A program made the position numbers and the translations under genes. A stretch of DNA of 64,000 bases from assembly GCA_000818945.1 (NCBI GenBank), contig KN805385.1, positions 269,534 through 333,533 on the forward strand. Reading direction: 5' to 3'. Shown piece by piece: positions 1 through 9,752 of this stretch (positions within the stretch are counted from its first letter, which is position 1; every line of letters begins with the position of its first letter). The notes below the pieces were generated by a model. It was given only the letters and a program-made list of their open reading frames with translations. It ran no database searches and had not been told where the DNA came from. The DNA is from Schizochytrium sp. CCTCC M209059 (taxonomy: Eukaryota > Sar > Bigyra > Thraustochytrida > Thraustochytriidae).

Positions 1-46
1 CGGCATCGGCGGCGGCGGCAGCGGCGGCGGCGGCGGCGAGCTCGGG

Positions 47-913
47 ATGGCGCAGCGCAAGGCCAAGGCCGCCCAGGCGGCGCAGCGGGCAACGGCCGCG
101 CAGAACAACTCCGCGCTCTCGGTGGTCGTGCCGTGCTACGAGGAGGCGCTCAACGTGCGCCCGCTGTGCGAGAGGCTCTTCGCGGCCACGCGCGAAGCGG
201 GGATCGAGACTGAGCTCCTGCTCGTCGATGACTTCTCCGGCAAGGGGACGGAAGATACGCGGGAGGTGGTCCAGGCGCTCAAAAAGGAGGGCTTTAATAT
301 CAACCTCGAGGTCCGCATGCCAGAGCAGGGCAAAGGCCTCAGCTCCGCCGTCGTGCACGGACTCAAACTCGCCAAGTACGAAACTATGCTGGTCATGGAC
401 GCCGACCTTCAACACGAACCCGAGAGCGTGCCGGATGTGGCAGGACCCATCTTGCGCGGCGAAGCCGACTTTACCGTCGGCAGCCGCCACGTCGAGGGCG
501 GCAAGGCCGAGGACTTTCCCCTTGTGCGGCAGCTCATTAGCTTTGTCGCGACGGCGCTCGCCTACCCGCTCACCGCGTCGACAGACCCCATGAGCGGCTT
601 CTTTTGCATCAGCAAAACGACCTTTAACCGTGGTCGCGACAATCTTAACCCCATGGGCTACAAGATCGGCCTCGAACTCATGGTGCGCTGCCGCTGCGAA
701 ACCATCAAGGACGTACCCATCACCTTTCGTGATCGTGAGGCCGGCGAGTCCAAGCTCACCATGAAGCAAAACCTATACTATCTCCAGCACCTGGCACACC
801 TCTATTGGTTCAAGAACGCGCCGCTCGTGGTTATCGTCCTTCTCTTCATCCTCGCTTTACTTGTCTTTTTTGCTCAACTTCTGCGCCAGCACCTCCTCGT
901 TCCTTCGAGTTAG
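47..913 (+). CDS. DPM1: Dolichyl-phosphate beta-D-mannosyltransferase (GT2 family)
   Basis: The 288-residue product is a family-2 glycosyltransferase that should transfer mannose from GDP-mannose to dolichyl phosphate on the cytosolic face of the ER, feeding N-glycosylation, GPI anchors and O-mannosylation. The GT-A fold opens with SVVVPCYEEALNV at about residues 25-37. The metal-binding DxD is D118-A-D120 in VMDADLQHEP, followed by VGSRHVEGG and the DPMSGFF segment. A hydrophobic stretch at about 258-279 (VVIVLLFILALLVFFAQ) ends the protein, so it resembles yeast-type Dpm1 with its own membrane anchor rather than the human soluble form that needs DPM2/DPM3. The frame remains open upstream to the window edge, in a GGC-rich stretch, so the ATG at 47 is the first visible but perhaps not the true start. 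The family assignment is firm; the anchored subtype is inference. Confidence 0.9.
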   Translation: MAQRKAKAAQAAQRATAAQNNSALSVVVPCYEEALNVRPLCERLFAATREAGIETELLLVDDFSGKGTEDTREVVQALKKEGFNINLEVRMPEQGKGLSSAVVHGLKLAKYETMLVMDADLQHEPESVPDVAGPILRGEADFTVGSRHVEGGKAEDFPLVRQLISFVATALAYPLTASTDPMSGFFCISKTTFNRGRDNLNPMGYKIGLELMVRCRCETIKDVPITFRDREAGESKLTMKQNLYYLQHLAHLYWFKNAPLVVIVLLFILALLVFFAQLLRQHLLVPSS

Positions 914-1257
914 TTTTCAATTCACTCACTGAACTGGCAGGCGAAATCATCAACCCTCATCATCATCTTTTCCCAGGAAACACCTTTCTTTCTTTCTCTT
1001 TTTCTTTTTCTATGCAACTATAACAAAACATCCTGGTGCTGTAATAGGTAAGATAATACATTTATGACGGGCTGACGAACAACCCACTTCGTTTCATATC
1101 ATATCATATCAAATCATATCAAATCAAATCAAATCAAAACGAAAAGGATGACAAAGATGGCGTGAAAATAAACAAAACCAAAAAACATGCAGCGTCGACG
1201 ATCCATCATCTCCTTCTGTTCCATCCTGGTTAGTTTGGCGGTCTACGACTGGGAAAT
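914..1257. other. Short convergent intergenic region with ATATC/AAATC pentanucleotide run
   Basis: This is the 344-bp gap between the 3' ends of the DPM1 and CSB genes. It has a pyrimidine-rich patch near 985-1015 and a pentanucleotide microsatellite of CATAT/CAAAT units at about 1095-1139. No coding potential is visible; it probably carries both polyadenylation regions. Confidence 0.7.
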
Positions 1258-4200
1258 TCATTGCGTTGCAAATGCGGGCTTTACCACCCAACGACCATTG
1301 CGCAGATTTGCAAGCTGGCGTAACATCTGCCGAAAGAGCTCGGCATCGGGACGATCCGGATGGTTTGCAAAGTGAGCGAGAATTTCACCCGTGTCTCGAG
1401 CCTCCGATCCAGAAGAGAGAAACGCCAACAACTCCCGCAAAATGCGCATATGAGGATCATTCGTGTCCGCAAGCAAGGCCTGAATGTGACTCTCTGCAGC
1501 AGCTGTGGACGAGCCCTGCTCACGCAAACGCTGCAAGAGTTGCGCCGAAGCCGCGCCCCCAAAACGACCTGCATCCCCAGACTGGCCCGTCCACGTGGGA
1601 ATATGTACAGTTGAGGCATCGCGACGCGTGCGCTCCTGGTCGCGACGCAGGGCCTCCGCCGCACGCCGCGCAATACGAAGCGCCTCCTCCGCCACGATGC
1701 GCTGATCAGGGGTAGACGAGGCTGCACGCTCCACAACATTGTGCTCAAACGCTTGTCTAAATCCACTGTGGTCAAACAACGAACCCAAAATGTTCCCATC
1801 ACCTCCGCCCGTGCTATTCGAACCGGCGGCCCCGCCTCCCCCGACGTTGTCCCCGCCAAAAAGTTCCGATGTTTCTGTATGAACAGCCGCCACTGCGCGC
1901 CGCGCGGCTGCCACATTCGCCTCAACTTCAGCAGCCGTGAGCTCCTCTGGCTCCTGGTTGGCTACGTCGAGATTCTGTTGCTGCTGCTGCATGCGTTTTT
2001 TGCGACGCAACGAAAAGCTCGTCTTCGACTTTTCCTTTTTCGATTCCTTGCGCTGCTCCTCGCTTGCAAGCCCTCCCGACTCGTCGAGGGAAAAGAGATC
2101 GCGCATGTTCGAAACCTTGGAAAAACGTGACTGCCGTGCATCCGTGAGAATTTTGTTTGAAAGATACTGTTTGAAGATTTGCCGATGGTAAATCTTCTCC
2201 TCAATGGTACCGCCCGTAATGAGCCTGTAGATCGTTACTTGCCGTGTCTGCCCAATGCGCCACGCGCGCTCGCGAGCCTGCGTGTCCGTACTCGGATTCC
2301 AGTCCGGATCGTAGATGAGCACCCGGTTTGCTCCTGTAAGGTTGATGCCGAGACCGCCAACTTTGGTTGTAAGCAGGAACACAAAGACGCCTTGCTTGCG
2401 GTCATTGAAGCGATTGATGAGCTTCGACCGCGTCGAGACTTGAGTGGTACCATCCATGCGAAGAAATGGGTACCCCTCGAGCTCCAAAAATCGCTGCAAA
2501 ATGTCCAGCATGAGACGCCCTTGCGAAAACAAAAGCACACGATGACCCTCTTGAAACCAATTGCGCATGATGATTCGTAGCACCATGAGCTTGCCCGAAC
2601 GATTCACCATGCGGTCCAATGGATCGCGCTTAATCCAGTCGCCACCATTTGCGTCATCCGCTTCGTTCGTCAAGAGAGCCTCCCACGCATCCTTGCCCTT
2701 GAGCGCAGCTGCCTGGCGCAGCTTGTCAAAGTAAATATCGGGATGATTGCAAATGTGCTGCAAGGCACGAATCAGCTTAAATGTTGTCCTGCTCGACGAA
2801 CCTTGACCCCGCGTACTGTGAATGAGCTCCTCAACCTCGGGCCGCGCGATGAACGCCTTGTACGCGTCGCGCTGGACACGTGTCAGGTTGCAAAAGATGA
2901 TTTGCTCGTGCTTTTCCGGGAGACTTTGCGCAACATCCTTTTTCATGCGCCGGATCAGATGGGGGTCGATCGTCTCCTTGAGTACCTTGGCGCACTGATA
3001 TGCCGCCTGGACTTGAGCTGCGCTCGCTGACGCATAACCGCCTTGATTGATGGGAATAGAAAAGCTGCGCTCAAACATCGGCAAAGTTCCGAGCAAACCG
3101 GGCGCCACAAAATCGACAAGGGTCCAGAGCTCACGCAAGTTGTTCTGAATGGGCGAGCCCGACATAATGATGCGGTGATACGTTTGGAACTGCTTGCACA
3201 CCATTGTGATTTCCGCATCAGGGTTTCGCACCTTGTGGCCCTCATCAAGAACCACGTAGCCCCATCGCCGCCGCAAAAGCAAGTCGCGCGACATGCGTAG
3301 GCCCTGATAGGTCGTTACAAGGATGGCCTTGTGCTTGACAGCCTGGGCAATCACTTTGGCGCGCGAATACTGTCCCTCGGCCATGGCTAGCCCCGAGGAG
3401 TGCAACACGTAGATTCGCGTCTGCGGCGCCCAGGTATTCAGTTCCGAGACCCATTGCGCAATCGTCGTAGCAGGGCAAGCAACGATGCTTGCTTCGAGAA
3501 TTTTCGAACACCGCAAGGCGCCAAGAAATGAACCCATTTGAACCGTCTTTCCAAGTCCCATCTCGTCACCCAAAATTCCGCCCGTGCTCTTGCGGTGAAG
3601 ATTCCAAAACCACTCCATGGCCTCGCGCTGGTAGTCGAAAAGCTTTGACCAGGTGCGTCGCGGCAAGCGTAGGCCGCCTTCGAGACGATGATACTTTGAT
3701 GTCTCACGCTGCGCCACGTCGTCAGCGCCGCTGTCCGCGTCCTCCATTTCTTGCGCGTACGCGTCTGCTTCCGCCTCTGACTTGCCATCATCGACAGCCT
3801 GCTCCCAATGATATGCCCAAGTAGCATTACGTTGCTTCGCATCAACGCGCCGACTCTCATAGTCCTCATCGTGAAGATCATCCAAGACGTGCCGAGACAC
3901 GGGCTCCTTGCTTGCGGCCTCGGTGGCATCGCCGTCCGAGGTCGAAAGCGCCTCAACCGCGCCCTCTTCCTCCTCTTCGCCTTGGTCTGAGTCCGGCGAG
4001 CTCACCGCGCTATCCGAGTCGTCTGCATTACTAAACGCGTCGTCCTCGTCATCAGCGCCAGAAATGCGAGAGCGTGCCGCACCTCGCGTCGAACACCGAC
4101 TTGCGTGCGCCTCGATAGTGTCGGTGGGGAAATGTCGAAAACACAGCGGGCACTCTGCATACCCTTCCTCCGGTGTTGTGTGCTTCTTGGCCGGAGAAAC

Positions 4201-5124
4201 CTTGGAAGACTTGCGTGACTTGGTCTTCTTCGTCTTTTCCTTTTTAGGTCGTTTGCCTGCCGCACTTGGCGCCTTTACGACACTTTTGGGCTTGATCTCT
4301 GCTTGTGGAGGCTCTGGAGCGGCGCCAACATCGAGGGCTTCGGCCACGCGTTGTCTCTTACGAGCTTCTACAGTTTTGGCTTTGCGAGCAAACGGGTCTG
4401 TGGCTTGGCGAGAGCGTTTTCCTGCAGCGGGACGAGACGTTGCATGTTGGCGCGCTTCCTCCAAAGCCTTTGCTCGCGCTTCCTCTTCGCGAGCGCGGCG
4501 TGCAGCGTCTTGACGTGCGCGCTCTTGCGCTTGGGCACGAGCCTCGGCTTGGGCACGACGCTGCTCTGCGGCGACTTTGGCTTTGGCGCGAGCCAAAAGC
4601 ATTCGCATGAGCTGCAGCTTGATCTGTAGCTCATCCGTTCGTGTGTGGTCGACGCCCTGCGAGTTGGTGCGTGCGCGTGCTCGCATTCGAGCCGCCACGG
4701 AACGCTCGAGCAAGGTGGTCATGCGCGAGAATTGATCAATGGAAACGACCTCATCGTCGCCCTGGGCCGAGATTTTTGTTTCGAGGTCAGCCTCGTCTAA
4801 GAACACTGACAGCGGCTTGACGCTCTGTCCCTTTGCGTCCATTTGGCGCTCAAGTTGCTGCACGACATTGCGTTCCACCTCGTCTGGGTTATAGGCGCGA
4901 ATTCCGAGAGCCTCAAGACTGTTGAGCGTATTTTGGCTGCCTACGAACTCGGACCCGGCGTCTTTAAGCCGGTTCCTGCCCTGTGTCTCAATGCGCATGC
5001 CCTGGCGATTCTGCCCGTGCCCCGACGTCTGCTGCGTCTGACCTTGCGCCTCTTCTTGCGCACCTCTTCGCGGCTGCTGGCTGCCACTCGCCGCCGCCTC
5101 GACGATTTCGCCATTCTGCTCCAT
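1258..5124 (-). CDS. ERCC6: CSB/ERCC6/Rad26-type SNF2 ATPase with UBZ4-like zinc finger
   Basis: This 1288-residue SNF2-family DNA translocase is closest to CSB/Rad26, which acts at stalled RNA polymerase II in transcription-coupled repair. Walker A is GDEMGLGKT with K526, the DEAH-box equivalent is D627-E-G-H630, and SGSPIQNNLRELW follows. The C-terminal helicase lobe (about 840-990) keeps LLFSQGRLMLDIL, VGGLGINLTGANRV, DWNPSTDTQARERAWRIGQ and EEKIYHRQIFKQ, all characteristic of the CSB subfamily. The N-terminus has R/A/E/K-rich coiled coil (about 165-235) and basic nuclear signals. Cys325, Cys328, His340 and Cys344 form a C-x2-C-x11-H-x3-C knuckle like the Rad18/UBZ4 ubiquitin-binding finger, which ordinary CSB proteins do not carry at this place. 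An acidic linker then leads into the ATPase. The ATG at 5124 gives a complete protein. It is convergent with DPM1 and divergent from the MRG gene. Confidence 0.93.
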   Translation of the reverse strand: MEQNGEIVEAAASGSQQPRRGAQEEAQGQTQQTSGHGQNRQGMRIETQGRNRLKDAGSEFVGSQNTLNSLEALGIRAYNPDEVERNVVQQLERQMDAKGQSVKPLSVFLDEADLETKISAQGDDEVVSIDQFSRMTTLLERSVAARMRARARTNSQGVDHTRTDELQIKLQLMRMLLARAKAKVAAEQRRAQAEARAQAQERARQDAARRAREEEARAKALEEARQHATSRPAAGKRSRQATDPFARKAKTVEARKRQRVAEALDVGAAPEPPQAEIKPKSVVKAPSAAGKRPKKEKTKKTKSRKSSKVSPAKKHTTPEEGYAECPLCFRHFPTDTIEAHASRCSTRGAARSRISGADDEDDAFSNADDSDSAVSSPDSDQGEEEEEGAVEALSTSDGDATEAASKEPVSRHVLDDLHDEDYESRRVDAKQRNATWAYHWEQAVDDGKSEAEADAYAQEMEDADSGADDVAQRETSKYHRLEGGLRLPRRTWSKLFDYQREAMEWFWNLHRKSTGGILGDEMGLGKTVQMGSFLGALRCSKILEASIVACPATTIAQWVSELNTWAPQTRIYVLHSSGLAMAEGQYSRAKVIAQAVKHKAILVTTYQGLRMSRDLLLRRRWGYVVLDEGHKVRNPDAEITMVCKQFQTYHRIIMSGSPIQNNLRELWTLVDFVAPGLLGTLPMFERSFSIPINQGGYASASAAQVQAAYQCAKVLKETIDPHLIRRMKKDVAQSLPEKHEQIIFCNLTRVQRDAYKAFIARPEVEELIHSTRGQGSSSRTTFKLIRALQHICNHPDIYFDKLRQAAALKGKDAWEALLTNEADDANGGDWIKRDPLDRMVNRSGKLMVLRIIMRNWFQEGHRVLLFSQGRLMLDILQRFLELEGYPFLRMDGTTQVSTRSKLINRFNDRKQGVFVFLLTTKVGGLGINLTGANRVLIYDPDWNPSTDTQARERAWRIGQTRQVTIYRLITGGTIEEKIYHRQIFKQYLSNKILTDARQSRFSKVSNMRDLFSLDESGGLASEEQRKESKKEKSKTSFSLRRKKRMQQQQQNLDVANQEPEELTAAEVEANVAAARRAVAAVHTETSELFGGDNVGGGGAAGSNSTGGGDGNILGSLFDHSGFRQAFEHNVVERAASSTPDQRIVAEEALRIARRAAEALRRDQERTRRDASTVHIPTWTGQSGDAGRFGGAASAQLLQRLREQGSSTAAAESHIQALLADTNDPHMRILRELLAFLSSGSEARDTGEILAHFANHPDRPDAELFRQMLRQLANLRNGRWVVKPAFATQ

Positions 5125-6011
5125 GGCCCTCGCAGACCGACACGATAGACGCCAAGGTCTGCGCGCCCTGCCGCCGGCTCACGTGCTGCCGGCTCGCCTC
5201 CTCGTCGCTTCGCCCGCCCGCACGCACGCCCGCGCGCGGTCGCGTTGATCGATTGCCGAGGACTCTCCACCTGCCATGCCTCGTTCGAGAGCGCGTTTGC
5301 TTTTCCTTTGCCGGACTCTATGAATGTGGGTGCCCCTTTCTTCTCCTTCTTCTTCTTCATCATGACCAGGATGTTGGGGGAGAGAAAGCTGGGCGCAGGA
5401 ACTGGGCCAATGTGCACGAGGTGAAGCAAGCAAGCAGCTTGTCGACGATGGCAAGAAGGACGTTGACGACGGTGAGGAAAGAGAGCTTGGCTTGGCGCGA
5501 ACAATTGACGTCAAAAGTAGGCGTTGAAGGAGGAGAAGCATTCCGTCTTGATGTTCTCACGGCAAGACAAGGGTCGCTTGTATGCGATGCATGCAAAAGG
5601 TTGCTGTTCCAGGTGATGGAAAAGATGAGCAACCGAGATGCTCCGGCACGGCTCCCAAGCATGCAAAAGCGCGTGGCTCGTTCGTGCCATGGTGTACAAC
5701 ACGGCTCAAAGTTCGCCGGCTGGCTTTGCAGCGAGACGGATGTGGCCGGCAATCTATTCCCCCGTTTCTTTTCCATTTTGATTGCAGGATCAAAAGCAGA
5801 CTCGCGAGAATGAGCCCAGCCAGAATGATACCAACTGCCCTGGTACGTATGGCACCTCGGCTTGTCCTTCTCGTACGTATATCTATGCCTTTCGCCGCCA
5901 GGCCACTGCCGTTGATTGTTTGGCTGACAATAAACAGCCTCGTACGTACGTACGTACGTATACTTTAGTTTTCGACGGGATCGAACAAGGGGATCGAAGC
6001 AGCAAATCATA

Positions 6012-6043
<32 letters not shown>

Positions 6044-6150
6044 TGCCGCGACGACTGCGACGCAGAGCGGCAGCGGCAGGCAGCGTGCGCGGCGCGGTGC
6101 AGACGCGGCGCGCGGTAGCGTGGCGGTAGCGAGGTCTTGACGCGGAGACG
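5125..6150. other. Divergent promoter region between CSB and MRG genes
   Basis: About 1 kb separates two start codons. It contains CG-rich DNA next to CSB, a moderately AT-rich middle, a TACG tetranucleotide run at about 5941-5961, and a GAC triplet run at about 6011-6044 just upstream of the MRG ATG, probably in its 5' leader. Frames crossing this interval are repeat-derived and I do not call a gene. Confidence 0.6.
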
Positions 6151-7371
6151 ATGGGCGCCTCTGCGAACGGCAAGCGCGACGGCGTGGACGCCAACGAGCA
6201 CGAGGACGACCAGCAGCAGCAGCAGCAGCAGCAGCTGCAGCAGCAGGCGGGCGAGGGAAGCGAGGAAAGCGGCGCAGGAGACGACGGCGCGCTGCTCGGC
6301 CCCGAGGTGGAGAAGCCAATGCAGTTGTCAGACGCAGTTGCCAACAAGTCCGGCTTTGTGCGGGAGAAAAGCGCCGTAGAAGCGTACCCGTATGTTCTGT
6401 ACGCGGTCAAGGTGCTGCGCGTGGACGCGGCGCGAAAAGATGCCCCTTTTCGTGTCCACTTTCACGGCTGGAAGGCACGCTATGATCGCTGGGTTGAGGT
6501 GGTGCTGGAGGACACCCCCGAGACAAAGCTGCGCAGTAAGCAGTTGAAGCGGCTTGTCGACGAGGCCTTGCAAATGACCAAGCTGATGGAAGCGCGAAGA
6601 TCGGCCCGTCTCCGGCGCGAGGGATCTGGATCCAGTACGCGCAAGCGAAAGCGCGGTCGCGATGCTGGCGAGGTGGCCGATGAGGCCAAAGCTGACTCTG
6701 AACTGCACGATGGCAAGACGGCCCTCGAGGCTGCTGCTGAAGGCATTTTGCGCCTTTCTATTCCAATCCCTCTAAAACGCGCCCTCATCGATGACTTTGA
6801 AAGAGTCACGCAGCGACGTGCCCTCGTGCGGCTACCCAAAAAGCATTCGGTACATCAGATTCTCCAGGAATTCTGCAAGCATGCCTGCCAGCCCATGGGT
6901 CTGGCGTCAAGCGTTGGGAAGGTGACCGAAGAAGACCTCAAGGTCACCGTGGACGGCCTCGCGATCCTCTTTGAGCGTGCCCTGGAGACCAGCTTACTCT
7001 ATGAATTCGAGCTTCTTCAGTATGATGCAATTCGCGAGCAAAATCCTGGCCATGAGGACGACCATCTTGTTGCGAAACCGAACGCTGTACGCAATGTCAA
7101 GGGCAAGCGGCTTGTGCACATTTATGGTGCCGAGCATTTGCTTCGCTACATTTACAATCTTCCCGAGCTGCTGCGCACTTCTGAGCTTCTCGTGTCCGAA
7201 ATTGATCTCTATCGCCGCATTCTTAATGGTTTGTTGCGTTTTCTTTCTAAAAACAGGGACCGCTATCTTGCCTCGGACGGCTACGTCGAGGCTTCCCCAG
7301 AATACGTGGCCGTTCTGCAGGACTTTAAGCCCATCAAAATTGACGACGAGAATGCCAAGGCCGGGGCTTAG
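6151..7371 (+). CDS. MORF4L1: MRG15/Eaf3-like chromo-barrel and MRG domain protein
   Basis: The 406-residue product is a chromatin reader of the MRG family, a subunit of NuA4/TIP60 acetyltransferase and Rpd3S-type deacetylase complexes that recognises methylated H3K36. A poly-Q stretch lies at about residues 21-32. A chromo-barrel spans about 65-125 and contains the signature HFHGWKARYDRWVE. A basic, charged linker at about 150-190 precedes the C-terminal MRG domain (about 195-400). That domain has SIPIPLKRALIDDFERV, then YGAEHLLRYIYNLPELL, and near the end SPEYVAVL. The length and domain order match the family. The ATG at 6151 follows a GAC-rich leader. Nothing suggests truncation. The 3' end converges on Hsp33. 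Confidence 0.92.
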   Translation: MGASANGKRDGVDANEHEDDQQQQQQQQLQQQAGEGSEESGAGDDGALLGPEVEKPMQLSDAVANKSGFVREKSAVEAYPYVLYAVKVLRVDAARKDAPFRVHFHGWKARYDRWVEVVLEDTPETKLRSKQLKRLVDEALQMTKLMEARRSARLRREGSGSSTRKRKRGRDAGEVADEAKADSELHDGKTALEAAAEGILRLSIPIPLKRALIDDFERVTQRRALVRLPKKHSVHQILQEFCKHACQPMGLASSVGKVTEEDLKVTVDGLAILFERALETSLLYEFELLQYDAIREQNPGHEDDHLVAKPNAVRNVKGKRLVHIYGAEHLLRYIYNLPELLRTSELLVSEIDLYRRILNGLLRFLSKNRDRYLASDGYVEASPEYVAVLQDFKPIKIDDENAKAGA

Positions 7372-7794
7372 CTAGGCCTGGACAAGATGAATGAGCAATC
7401 TCACTTGGGGGGGAGCGGAAAGCAAAGAAAAGAAAAGAGAAAAAAGGAAAAGGAGTGCACACGCGATGGCGGCAAAACGCCAACATGGCCTGGCCGGCTA
7501 GCTAGCTTGTTATGCAAGCAATATTCGCCAACCAGCTTGCCGACAAGCCAGCCAACGAGCGAGCTCCAAGGTTCGAGGAAGTCAAGTCGAAAGCCAATCA
7601 ATTGATATGTCACTATGGAAAAGAATAGATTTTGTCTGTGCACCTTGCAAAGCTTGATTGTAAATAAAGAAAGAGAAAGAAAATGGTGTTTAGCAATGCT
7701 CGCTCGACGCCGTCTCGATTTTTCCACGTATTTTACGGTGAAGAGAATAGGAAAAAAGGTGATAACCTGTCCAATTGAATGACGCATGGAGGAT
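7372..7794. other. Convergent intergenic region, MRG and Hsp33 3' ends
   Basis: This 423-bp stretch is purine-rich at its left end (AAAGAAAAGAGAAAAAAGG-like at about 7422-7452) and AT-richer towards Hsp33, with AATAAA-like words near 7660-7670. I see no gene. Confidence 0.6.
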
Positions 7795-8888
7795 TTATGA
7801 TGCAGACGAGGTCGCAGTCGTGGCCGCGCGAACGGCATCCCGTGAGACCTCGTGCTTGCCGTTGCAATAAGAGCAGACAACTTCGAGATTCTCCTGTTCG
7901 GGCTCAAAGATCTCGTCTGGATCGTTGGCCAGACCAGCGATGCTCTGCGCCATTCTCTCGACGGAACAAGGGCAAAAGAACGTGACAGGTCGCAAGGTAA
8001 AGAGCTTGCCGCGCTCTGGGTCGTTGCGCTCCTTGACTTCAAAGTCGTCTGGCAAGTCAGGGAGGACGGACCGCATCCAGTCTGCTCCGTTCTCGCCCAC
8101 AAGGCCATCGAGTACCTCCGGGGAAGCGAGATCCTCACGAAAAGAATCAATAAGCTCCTGAGGAGAAGCGTCGTCGTCGCCCACAAGACCCTGGATGGTG
8201 AGTGCAGCACAAAGCTCAACGCTTCCGTCGTCTGCAAGTTTGGTCCGGACGAGCGCCAAAGTCGGGATCTGCTCCGAGCGAGCAAAAAATCGATCCCAAA
8301 GCTCCCCCACGGTTGATGACCCTGTATCACTTGCCACAGTTGACAAATATGGCTCGGCTTGGTGGTAGAGAACCTTTGAGACAAGGAGGGCGTGTGGCAA
8401 AGGCAGCCCCTTTGCATCCGCTGTTGTGTGTGGCGATTCGTTCAGAGTAGGTGCGAGAAATGGCTCGCGAGGAAAAGCAGCGCGGACGACGCCGGATCTA
8501 GTCGACTCGACACGGGCCAGCGAGGTGCCTGCTTGGTCGCGCAAAAGAGTTTCAACACGTTCGTCACCCTTTTGAAACCCGTTGAGGGCGATCGTTCCTG
8601 CAAGCAGCGGGCCAAAGCATTCCTCGGTGGCAAATTTGGCGCGGTCGAGGTGCTCATTTTCTCGAGGCCACTCCCAGCGGCCTAGCGCCTCTTTGAGGAG
8701 GTCTGTGCACCGTGTCAAGCTCACGCGGCATCCTCTGTGTTCCGTGCGCAAGAGAAAGTCTCTTGCTGCACCGCGCAAAGCCGTGCAGCGACCGTCGCGT
8801 TGTCGCGTTTCGGGGCCTTGTTAGTCGCAATCTCACTCTCGGGCACAGGGCAACCTGACTTACCTTGGTAGAAACCTGCGCGTCGCAT
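7795..8888 (-). CDS. HSP33: Hsp33 redox-regulated chaperone (HslO family), two exons
   Basis: The protein is the Hsp33 holdase, a chaperone switched on by oxidative unfolding and well known from bacteria. The fold is recognisable from RDFLLRTEHRG at the N-terminus to the zinc centre. The zinc ligands are present: C-P-C at 7974-7966 and C-S-Y-C at 7875-7864, spaced C-x-C-x30-C-x-x-C as in the family. The long frame has no ATG at its 5' end and meets an in-frame TAA at 8823-8821. A 47-nt GT-AG intron (GTAAGT at 8863-8858, CTAAC just before the AG at 8818-8817) removes that stop and joins it to an upstream frame with ATG at 8888. The spliced product is 348 residues. The start is basic (MRRAGFYQ), and an upstream frame reaching 9104 could instead give a longer targeting peptide. 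Organellar location is inference. Eukaryotic Hsp33 is rare and suggests transfer or endosymbiotic origin. Confidence 0.85.
8817..8863 (-). other. Predicted 47-nt spliceosomal intron in Hsp33
   Basis: On the minus strand the intron begins GTAAGT and ends ACTAACAAG, with a branch-like CTAAC very close to the AG. Removing 47 nt (not a multiple of 3) skips an in-frame TAA and joins the two Hsp33 frames at a glycine codon (G|GC). This is the only intron I found good evidence for in the window. Confidence 0.6.
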
Positions 8889-9752
8889 CGTGCGCAAGCT
8901 TGCCTGCGATATCTCTTTACGGGCCTTGAAGACCCCACACGCCCCTCGAAGAAAGGCCTTGTCCGCGCGCGAGACGTGACAGCCCTTCTTTTCTTGTCCT
9001 TTTCTCTTTTTGTCCTTCTTCTTCGTTAGAGTTGCGACAACTCGAGTTGCTATTATAAATAAAAGCAAATAAAGAAAGAAAATGGTTGGGTTATCTGAGA
9101 TCATTCATTCTAGACAGTCATCACGTAGGTAGGCCAGGACTTATGGAAGGCGTTCCTGGCTCAACAGATGAGACATGCAGCAACCTAAAGCTCTACGTAC
9201 GTACGTACATGTGAACGAGGAGTTGATGAATAAATTGCAAAAAGAGCATAGACTTGCGGCCCTATAAATAATTGGTTGTGGCCGGACAATGGCTCTACTC
9301 AGACCTTCTGCTAGCCCCAAAGCATGTATAAAGAGTACTAAAAAAAAAAAAACACAGACAATAAGGCCCGCCAGTCTTAGGTAGCTACGTACTAGGCCTA
9401 AATCAAAAGGGGGGGAACACATGAAAGACGTCAATCAATCGATCAGTCCATCATCAAGGACAGATGGATTGAGTCCCCATATTGCACCATGGACCTTACG
9501 TGCATATACTTACGCACCGAAGTCTAAGCAGCACTTTAAGGCGTGTTCTTGGAACTCGTATCGGTGGCGGCGGCGCAGACCTCGGTTCGAGGACAACTTG
9601 CGCGCGCCGCGAGCATAGGCCCTGGCCAAAGAGTGCAGCAGTAGAGTTCTTGCCACGAGCGCCGCGAGGAGCTTGTTCGCGCGGGAGGAAAGCGCGCGCC
9701 ATCGTTTTTTTCTGCGGTGCTGCGGTCGAGGAGTCACAAGCAGAGCGACATC
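8889..9752. other. Divergent promoter region between Hsp33 and RBM34 genes
   Basis: About 860 bp. An AT-rich stretch with TATAAATA-like words (about 9052-9060) may be the Hsp33 core promoter. An ACGT tetranucleotide run (about 9193-9208) and an A11 run (about 9340-9350) follow. Small frames here are not conserved-looking. The RBM34 side is GC-rich. Confidence 0.5.

Noticed and set aside
5360..6319. 319-residue minus-strand frame in the CSB/MRG promoter
   Set aside because: Poly-Val comes from the GAC run, the rest is not conserved-looking, and it overlaps the MRG start.
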